The notes beneath the pieces were generated by a model. It did not search any database. It worked only from the letters and a program-made list of their open reading frames with translations, and was not told where the DNA came from. From the NCBI GenBank assembly GCA_963969345.1, contig OZ017768.1:7774718-7838717 (forward strand): a stretch of DNA of 64,000 nt, written 5' to 3'. Shown here one piece after another: positions 56,772 to 64,000 of this stretch (the first letter of the stretch is position 1; each line of letters begins with the position of its first letter). The translations under genes and the position numbers were made by a program. Source of the DNA: Turbatrix aceti (Eukaryota > Nematoda > Chromadorea > Rhabditida > Panagrolaimidae).

Positions 56772-57375
56772 AAGTGTGAGTTTCTACTTAGAAAAAAATA
56801 GGATTTTGGTTTTATGAGAATTTTGGATTTTTTTCAGCGAGGCCAGTGGTTGCTTTCTTCTCGCTGTTTTGTATCCATACTGCTTTTCCAAATCCAAATC
56901 CACACAAGGTTGTCCCGAAGAAAACGTTATCGCTGTAACAGAAACACGAAAAAAGTTTTTTAGTACGTGAAAAAATATTTATTTATTCGATTTTTTTTTC
57001 TGGTTGTCGATTATTTTTTTGTATGTTTCTAAAAATGTAATAATAATAATATTGGTTGTTGTTAAAGGTTTTTGCAGGTGTTGAAGTATTTTTTGTCTTT
57101 GGGAATTTTTTGGTAACGCTTTACTTTTTTTTATAATTTTGCAAAATTTAAATTTTGTTGTACCAAAATTTTTTTAAACGTTTTGAATAAAGTGTTGATC
57201 TGACGTGATTGGTGGAACGTAGAAAATTTTGCAGTCAAAACAAAACAAAATAACCAAATTCTGAACTAAAAATTATTTTCAAAATTAGGCGGCTTTTTTT
57301 AAAGGGTTTCGGCCTCTTTTAGGTTTCATTTTGTATAAGTATCACAAACACACTTTATATTTATGACTATTTTTT
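56772..57375. other. Gap between convergent TM9SF and chemoreceptor genes
   Basis: AT-rich; it carries both 3' UTRs. An ATAATAATAATA microsatellite lies at 57039-57052. No exon seen. Confidence 0.5.
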
Positions 57376-58601
57376 CTAATACATCGCAAAGCTATTGGTT
57401 GCTTCCGTTTTGTAAAAAATACGCCAGAGTGCGAGCCGGTACGTTCGAATACAGTAAATCGTAATTATAGGATTCAGAATTGTATTGAGTATCAGTGGCA
57501 GAAAAAGTATGATAAACCAGCCCCCGTAGTAATCGTCGAGGACATGGACACTGACGCATGCCATCGCGGCAATAACCGCTGTCAATGTTGGGAAAATGGT
57601 CTGAAACGGTACAGACATAAATTCCAAAATGTAACCAAGTGATCGAAAATCTCACCTGATAAAACAAACGAATGCCAAGTTGAGATTCTATTTTGTAGTT
57701 TTCGACAACCGTATGAGTTCTAAGATTCCTTAGCATTTGGCAAACCTTCTTCATTGACCAAAAAGTAACTACGTTGAAAAATATTATCATAATGCACAAT
57801 GTGATGACTAATACACGTAAACTTGTTTGACGCTGAAAAAAAAGTTTACAACGATTTTGAAAAAAAAATCTGCTTACCAAAGAAATGTAACAAAAAGTAG
57901 TTTTTGTATCGGGTTGTGCGGCCCAAAGTTTTAGGCGATAAAGAGTATCCAATGCCTGTTTACTGTCTTCTACAGGTGCATAATCTAATGTAAAATACGT
58001 GGATGTGGCTCCAAATATGACAAAAGATATTGCGTAAGCTCCGATGATCAATTGCCGGTTAATTGATTTGTTTCTAGAAAATGTGTTTCTCAACGTATGG
58101 ATTCTGAATTTACGGTATCGTAGATTTATGTAGATACTATATAATAGTATCGTTCATGTCACGTTTTCGTGGCAAAACCCTGCAACAAAACACAAACCTA
58201 TTCACTATGCGATACCGGCTGAAGCATTGCAGCGGCAGGGAAACGAAACTCATCTGATGCGCAAAAGTATGAATTCCACCGACGGTACATCGTAAGAATT
58301 TTGGAACGTAATTATTCCAATATGCGCTGTATCTCGTGTAAACAATATTTCCGTTTACATCCATTTGCTAAAAATGAATAACTAACAATTATAGTTGTTA
58401 ACATTTTAAACTAACCATTTGTATGAGGAAATAAACAATTCCGGCTAGAATGTCCGCAACAACAGACACGATCATCAACTTACTGTACTCTCGCATGTTT
58501 GGCGGGGTGTGTCTTTTGATCAGAAATAGTAAAGTTCCATTTGCCACGATGCAAAGGCAAAAGGTGATGTTATAGTAAATACGACAGAATTCTATAAGCA
58601 T
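57376..58601 (-). CDS. Serpentine chemoreceptor (nematode Str-like 7TM GPCR), copy 1
   Basis: Exons 58416-58601, 58198-58367, 57878-58073, 57656-57832 and 57376-57600 join to 317 residues. Seven hydrophobic helices are visible: ITFCLCIVANGTLLFLI, KLMIVSVVADILAGIVYFLI, the segment around GGIHTFAHQMSFVSLPLQCF, LIIGAYAISFVIFGATSTYF, VLVITLCIMIIFFNVVTFW, TIFPTLTAVIAAMACVSVHV and FIILFLPLILNTILNPIITI. The end of helix 7, NPIITIYCIRTYR, is typical of nematode Str-superfamily chemoreceptors. The N-terminus is very short and without a signal peptide, as usual. The last residue is Tyr after NSFAM. A paralogue with the same intron positions lies 370 bp upstream on the same strand. Confidence 0.88.
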
Positions 58602-58971
58602 GATTTTGCGATAGCGTACATAGATACATATATTTCTAAAGTGTATGTATTTACTATTTACCGTCTACAAAAAACAACAATTATGAGTGCCATCGTCAAC
58701 AAAATTGTCATTATAAACCCTTGTAAATTATAATATAATATTTTAGATAATTATGCTTACAGGGGAAACAAAAAAGAGCAATTACGCAAAAAAATTTCCG
58801 GTTTGATTACATCGCTGCCACACAGTTTGCTTGTACTTTGTACCAAACATTTATAAATATTAAAACCATTGTAGTTACAAAAAATAGGAAAGTTTTAGCT
58901 TCTCTTTTATCAGTATTTTGTTTTTGGATCATTTTTGCTAGAAAAAATGACAATTCTGATTAACACATTTA
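58602..58971. other. Promoter region of chemoreceptor 1
   Basis: 370 bp, AT-rich, between the two receptor genes. No motif stands out; short ACATA words occur near 58620-58660. Confidence 0.45.
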
Positions 58972-60262
58972 CTAGTAGATCGCAACACTGTTAATTGCGC
59001 TGGTAGTTGACTGGCATTTTGTAAAAATGCGCCAAAGTGCGAGCCGGTACGTTCGAATACAGTTAATCGTAATTATAGGATTCAGAATTGTGTTTAGCAT
59101 CAGTGGCAGAAAAAGTATGATAAACCAGCCGCCGTAGTAATCGTCGAGGACATGGATGCTAACGCACGCTATTGCTGCAATTACCGCGGTCAGTGTTGGG
59201 AAAATGGTCTGAAACGGTACATAAATACCATAATGACATACCAAAACGTAACCAAGTTGTCAAAAATCTCACCTGATAAAACAAACGAATGCCAAGTTGG
59301 GATTCCATTTTGTACTCTTCGCCGATCGTATGGGTTTTTAGTTTCCTGAGTGTTTGATAAACTTCTTTCATCGACCAAAAAGTAACTACGTTGAAAAATA
59401 TTATCATAATACACATTGTATTCATTGATACACGTAAATTTGATTTAAGCTAGAAAAAATAGAAACTGAATTTGAAAAAAAAAACTGTTTTAACAAATAC
59501 GCTAGAAATGTAGCAAAAAGTAGTTTTTGTATCGGGTTGTGTGGCCCAAAGCTTTAGGCGATAGAGAGTATTCAGTGCCTCTTTATCGTCTTCGACGGGC
59601 GTTAAACCCACTGTAAAGTACGTAGCTGTGGATCCAAATATGACAAAGAATATTGCGTAGACACCGATGATCATTGGTCCGTTAAGTGATTTGTTTCTAA
59701 AGAATGTGTTTTGGATTTTTTATTAGGATTTCTGAATTAAAACCTGCAATCAAAAATCCAAAATTTCGAATATCCGCGGATTCATAAATCAGATATCCGT
59801 CAGATAATCCAAATTTTTCGAATTAAGGCATAATCGAGCAACAACATATTTACTAACCTATTTACTATGAGATAACGACTAAAGCACTGCAGAGGCAGAG
59901 AAACGCAACTCATTTGATGCACAAAAGCGTGAATTCCAGCGACGGTACATCGTAAGAATTTTGGAGCGTAATTATTCCAGTAGGCACCGTTTCTATTGTA
60001 CAAAATATCTCCGTTTACATCCATCTGCTGAAATTTTAAACAATTTTCCTGGTTAAAAAATATTCTTTTCACAAACAAACTGTATGAGGAAATACACAAT
60101 TCCGGCTAGAATGTCCGCAACAACGGATACGATCATCAGCTTACTGTACTCTCGCATGTTCGGCGGGGTGTGTCTTTTGATCAGAAATAGTAAAGTTCCA
60201 TTTGCCACGATGCAAAGACAGAAAGTGAAATTATAGTAAATGTAACAGAATTCTAAAAGCAT
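58972..60262 (-). CDS. Serpentine chemoreceptor (nematode Str-like 7TM GPCR), copy 2
   Basis: Exons 60077-60262, 59858-60027, 59501-59696, 59273-59449 and 58972-59208 join to 321 residues. The first four exon lengths (186, 170, 196, 177) equal those of copy 1 and the last is 12 nt longer (four extra codons), so the pair arose by tandem duplication after the intron pattern was fixed. It shares RHTPPNMREYSKLMIVSVVA and NPIITINCIRTYRLALWRIF with copy 1. Differences cluster in the loop after helix 3 and in the ligand-side segments (NGDILYNRNGAYWNNYAPKF versus NGNIVYTRYSAYWNNYVPKF). Intron 2 is longer, and intron 1 uses GTTTGT as donor. Confidence 0.88.
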
Positions 60263-61603
60263 GATTTTACGATAGCTTTGGACAAATAGACAAAATTCTT
60301 TTAAAATTTATTTTTCATATTTATATTATTTAAATAAAAAATTGTATTTACAGGGAAAACAAACAAGTACAAATGCCAAAAAATTTTCCCATTCCCATGA
60401 ACTATTGCTTGCTAATTAATCAACAATCAACAAATCGCTCATTTCCATTTCACTTCTTCTGTGTTAGTGCGAATCAAATTAAATCCCTCCGACCTCTGAC
60501 GTCTGTCTAACAGTGTAATTCTGTTTATAGTAATTCAAAAATTCTGGCACATCAACAAAAAATAATAAAAATATGAGAACAATGAGAATACAAACATTTT
60601 GTCTATATTTTGTGGTATACAAGGTGTATGTATTATAATACGGTACAAAAAATACAAACATTGACTGACTTTCGTATAACAGGTGGAAGAAGAAGGGTAC
60701 GTGAGTGAGTGGAAATCATGAATGTCTAAGTATAAATCGGTAAAAATGTGGCATGTATGAATCATCGATGTGAACAAAAAAGGTAAGATAAAAAACAGAA
60801 GAACAAAAAATATACAACATTTTGCACACCAATTGTTTTTTTCGTTGTGGGATAAACTTAAAAGCGCGCGCGCGCGTAGAAAAAAAGTCGTGGTACCACC
60901 CGGACCAAATTGAATACAATAATCTCCGGGAAACTGTAACTATGTAATGTAATTGAATTACTTGCACGCCGCTGTTGTATTTGTATTAAGATAATAAAAT
61001 TTGTTTATTTAAAAAAATTTCGTTTCAGGAGTGTGTAGTAACGTCAAAAATGCGAGATAAGTGGCAAAAAATGGTATTTTTGCTTCAATAAAAAAAAAGT
61101 GTGACAAAAAATACAATCAACAGGTGAGTGAACACAGGGCGAACAATATAAAATCAAAAATCAATGAATGCTACTGATGGTGTTGATACAACCGTATGCA
61201 GGACGAGGAAGAGGCCAGGTAAGGGGGTCAGGTGAGGGATGATTTTTCTATGCGTGTAGTGTATGGAATGTAGAGAGATCGTATGAGGATTTTAAAAAAT
61301 TACAAAAAAAATACATGACATAATATTTTGTTTGTGTGTTCGTATTATAGAACGTATCATATAAAACATCGTAAACTGGCAAGTCGGATGATTGTGGTGA
61401 TGGTTGATTTTCGTGTCAAGAGAGATGATGCACAATTTTCATTCAATTTGTTACGTTTTTCTTTTCTGTTGTTGAAAGGATGTGTGTTGTGGAATAGAAT
61501 AGACTACGGTGATGCTCTTGGAAAGAAAATTGATTTTGGGAAGAAAGGATGTTTGATTGACGAGATGATGACATGGAGATTAGGATCGACTAACGAATTG
61601 GAT
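60263..61603. other. Region between chemoreceptor 2 and the Q-rich gene
   Basis: 1.3 kb without a convincing exon. It holds the 3' UTR of the Q-rich gene and the promoter of receptor 2. A GCGCGCGCGCGCG dinucleotide run (60863-60876) could form Z-DNA. Open frames here look accidental. Confidence 0.45.
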
Positions 61604-63463
61604 TTAGAATAAAATATTTTGTACAAGTCTTCGAGATTCATCAAAACTGAAGTCAAACTGAAAAAAACGAGCGTGATTAAAACTTTCGTTGTGAGAGTAC
61701 CAAAAAACTTACTCCTTGCTTGTTCATCATGTCAAAGCCGACAAAGTCAATATTGTCCCCAAAATCTGAATCCTGGAAGATCTGCCTGCAGTCCTCGACG
61801 GATACCTCCGGTAATAGCTTGTCCATGCTGTCCAGCGCTGTCACGCGACCGTTGACAAATCCATTTTGCACTGCACCACCCTGGAGCGGAAGCTGGGGTG
61901 GGGGCATGTGATTCTGGCTCTGCTGCAGCACCTGCGGCCTCTGCTGGGCCTGTTGCTGGGCAGCCGCCACCGCCGCCGCCGCCTGCTGCTGTTGTTGTTG
62001 CTGTGCCTGATGCTGCTGGGCAGCCTGAACCTGCATCATCTGCATGTGCTGTTGGCGCTGGTGGTATATGGCCTGTTGCTGGGGCGTCAGATGATGCATC
62101 TGCGAGGGAAACGGATAGAAGCCGGGATTTGTCTGCTGCGGGTGCTGTGGACTGAAGAGACCGCCGCCAGCGGCGGGATTCGCATTTTGGTTGACGGGGG
62201 TCGGAGTCTGGTGATCGCTGGAGTTGGACGCCGGCGCGGGCACAGACGAGGGACCGTAGCCCTGGGACGCCTGACCGGGGTGGGCGGTCGGCGTTTGGCG
62301 GGGTGGAGACATCATCGTGGGTGGCGAGATTCCAGAGACCCCGGCGGCGGTGGAAGGACCGAAACGGGCCATTTCGTTGGGGGACATGATGCCACCTAGC
62401 TGCTGGGGAGATGCGTTCTGTCGAGTTTGGATTTGGGATCTCAGTTCGGCTCTCACTTGTTCTGATCTGAAAATTTTAAATTTAGAAAAAATTGATATTT
62501 TTTGTAAAACCCAAAAAAAATTTTATGGACATTTTGGGAATTTTATTAACGTAATTTTATAATTTTTTAAGAAAAAGGTTAGAATTGTTTATGGAACGTT
62601 CAAATTTTTTTAGGTTTCTTTGGATCTTTTGAGAACAATATCCAAAAAAATCTAAAAATTCTCAAAAAATCCAAAAACGACTTAAAAAATAAAAAAAAAA
62701 CTCAAAAAAAACACAAAAAAATATATTCAAAAATACTCATAAAAAATCTGAAAATCCCTGAAAAAAGGCATAGTGGTCCAAAAAAATCAAAAAGCAGGAA
62801 ATTTACAAAAAACCTAATTGATCACAAAAAAAATCAACAAAAAAATACAAACCTCGAATTCGGGCGATTCGCAGCATTAGCCTTATTCTGGGCTACCCAC
62901 TCAGCCTGCGACGGACCACCTGGCACCTGTTGTGGCTGCTGAGGACCCTGATGATACGGATTCACGTGCTGCGGTCCGCCGGCAGTCGATGGACCAAAAT
63001 TCGGTGAATTCATCGGTCCACCCGGATACGCTCCCGGTTGCATGGGATTCAGAAATTGTTGCTTCATCGGTGGATGCTGTTGTTGTTGCTGCTGCTGGCC
63101 GGCAGATCCCGCTGCCTGTGCAGCCAACGCCATCTGCTCTGCCTGCTGTGCAGCCTGCCTCTGGGCAGCAGCGGATTTTCGCTTGCTAGCTTTCTTCGTC
63201 GGCGCCGGTGGAGCCTGGGACTGGGTTGGGGGTACCTGGCCTGTCATATAGCCTCCAGGGCCGGGCCTCATCTGGTTGTAGTACGGGTGGGGTGCGGGGT
63301 ACATCGGGCCGGGGCCGGGACCCCAGTGGGACATCTGCATGTGCTGCATGTGGGCTGGCGGCATCTGGCCTGCGTACATGCCGGGGCCCATGCCCATCGC
63401 AGGGTGGCCCATGTGACCCTGCGGGCCTGGGGGAATGAATGCTGTCGCTGCTGATGATGTCAT
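61604..63463 (-). CDS. Gln/Pro/Met-rich nuclear coactivator-like protein
   Basis: Exons 62853-63463, 61713-62466 and 61604-61657 join to 472 residues. The first part is Pro/Gly/Met-rich (GPGMYAGQMPPAHMQHMQMS) and has a basic nuclear-localisation-type stretch (KKASKRKSAAAQRQ) at about 90-103. Poly-Gln runs occur at about 122-128 and 365-371. The C-terminus is short, acidic and hydrophobic (VEDCRQIFQDSDFGDNIDFV, then FDFSFDESRRLVQNILF), like an activation domain. Length and composition recall SEL-8/LAG-3, the nematode Mastermind-type Notch coactivator, but composition is weak evidence; BCL9- or Mediator-type proteins are alternatives. An acceptor lies 4 nt before the ATG. Long antisense frames over this gene are compositional. 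Confidence 0.6.
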
Positions 63464-64000
63464 GACTCTGCAAAAAAATCAAATCAAAATTATGAAAAAA
63501 ATCAAAAAACCGCGCGTTTATAAAAAAAAATTTAAAAAAACCCCAAAAAAATCGGATTGTCCAAAATTTCCGAAATTAGGACAAAAAACATAGTAACAGT
63601 TAAAAAACAACAAAATTAGGCCAGCGATCAAAAATCTATTAAAAATACTGTGAAAACATGGAAAAATAAACCGAATCGACTTGCTTGCATACTTTTTTTT
63701 CGGGAACTCTCTTTCCATGTATGTGTCTCAACGAACAGTAAACGACGACTACGATGACATATAAAGAGACATCGCCACGATCGTCGTCGCAGTCGCAGTC
63801 GTGCTCCTCTCCTCCCTCCTCTTCTTCGACCGGCACCTGCCTTGCGCGGCGGTGGCGGCGGCGCGGCAGTACCAGGACCAGCGCGGCCCCGTCTCGCGCA
63901 AGGTCAGTGTTTAGAGTAGTATGAGCACCCAGCACCGAGTCCGAGTCACAGCCAGCCAGCCAGCCCCACGAAGGAAAGGAGGGGGGGGGGCGAGCGACGC
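63464..64000. other. Upstream region of the Q-rich gene
   Basis: A likely trans-splice or UTR acceptor (ttttttgcag) lies at 63468-63477 on the minus strand. From 63740 to the end the DNA is GC-rich with GAC/GTC and CGG triplet repeats and an 11-base G run near 63980, as in a promoter or 5' UTR exon. Confidence 0.45.

Noticed and set aside
61866..63454. Long plus-strand frames over the Q-rich gene
   Set aside because: These are antisense shadows of Gln/Pro/Gly codons; the minus strand has consistent introns and a complete protein.
1..64000. tRNA and rRNA genes
   Set aside because: No T-loop (GGTTCGANTCC) with a matching acceptor stem and no rRNA core words were found by eye; a covariance scan would be needed to exclude them fully.

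Overview
The window looks like nuclear DNA of a nematode. The evidence is intron-rich genes with short AT-rich introns ending in a T-run plus CAG, several start codons lying 0-8 nt behind a perfect splice acceptor (as expected for spliced-leader trans-splicing), and nematode-expanded families: a tandem pair of serpentine (Str-like) chemoreceptors, a class-2 lipase, a TPM/MOLO-1-like protein and an F-box-like gene. Exons are GC-richer than introns. Gene models were built by hand from splice consensus and reading-frame continuity. No species is claimed.

Layout. 0-14.3 kb: C-terminal part of a protein with a PP1-docking-type motif (+), a lipase (-), a coiled-coil protein (-), a CNNM/CBS-domain transporter (+), a foldback MITE, a mucin-like single-pass protein (+), a second single-pass protein with a lysine-rich repeat tail (-), and a coiled-coil protein (+). 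14.6-23 kb: a 73-residue bZIP-like protein (-), a MOLO-1-like gene with a 3.3 kb intron holding a pre-miRNA-like hairpin (-), an inverted copy of that gene's middle exon, and an F-box-like gene (+). 23-40 kb: a repeat-rich block. It has fragments of a Ty3/gypsy integrase in opposite orientations near its edges, tandem arrays of a ~390 bp unit in both orientations, two direct copies of a ~1.9 kb module with a decayed F-box-type gene, one intact unknown gene (26.1-27.5 kb, -), and a duplicate of exons of the next gene. 40-64 kb: a large Ser/Pro-rich protein (+), HIRA (-, convergent), TM9SF (+), two chemoreceptors (-) and a Q/P/M-rich coactivator-like protein (-).

The most unusual content is the ~390 bp unit. 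Each intact unit has a splice acceptor, then an ATG at the tip of a perfect 8-bp hairpin, then an open frame for a hydrophobic segment and an arginine-rich tail, and a GAG/GTAAG donor overlapping the stop. In the first half of the frame the copies differ mainly at synonymous or conservative positions (four different Arg codons at one site), which suggests past selection on a peptide. The second half is nearly invariant in nucleotides and consists of stem-loops. One copy is fused in frame to duplicated host exons.

The rest is mostly ordinary single-copy chromosome: HIRA (replication-independent histone deposition), TM9SF (endomembrane nonaspanin), CNNM (metal transport) and a lipase have no evident functional link to one another.
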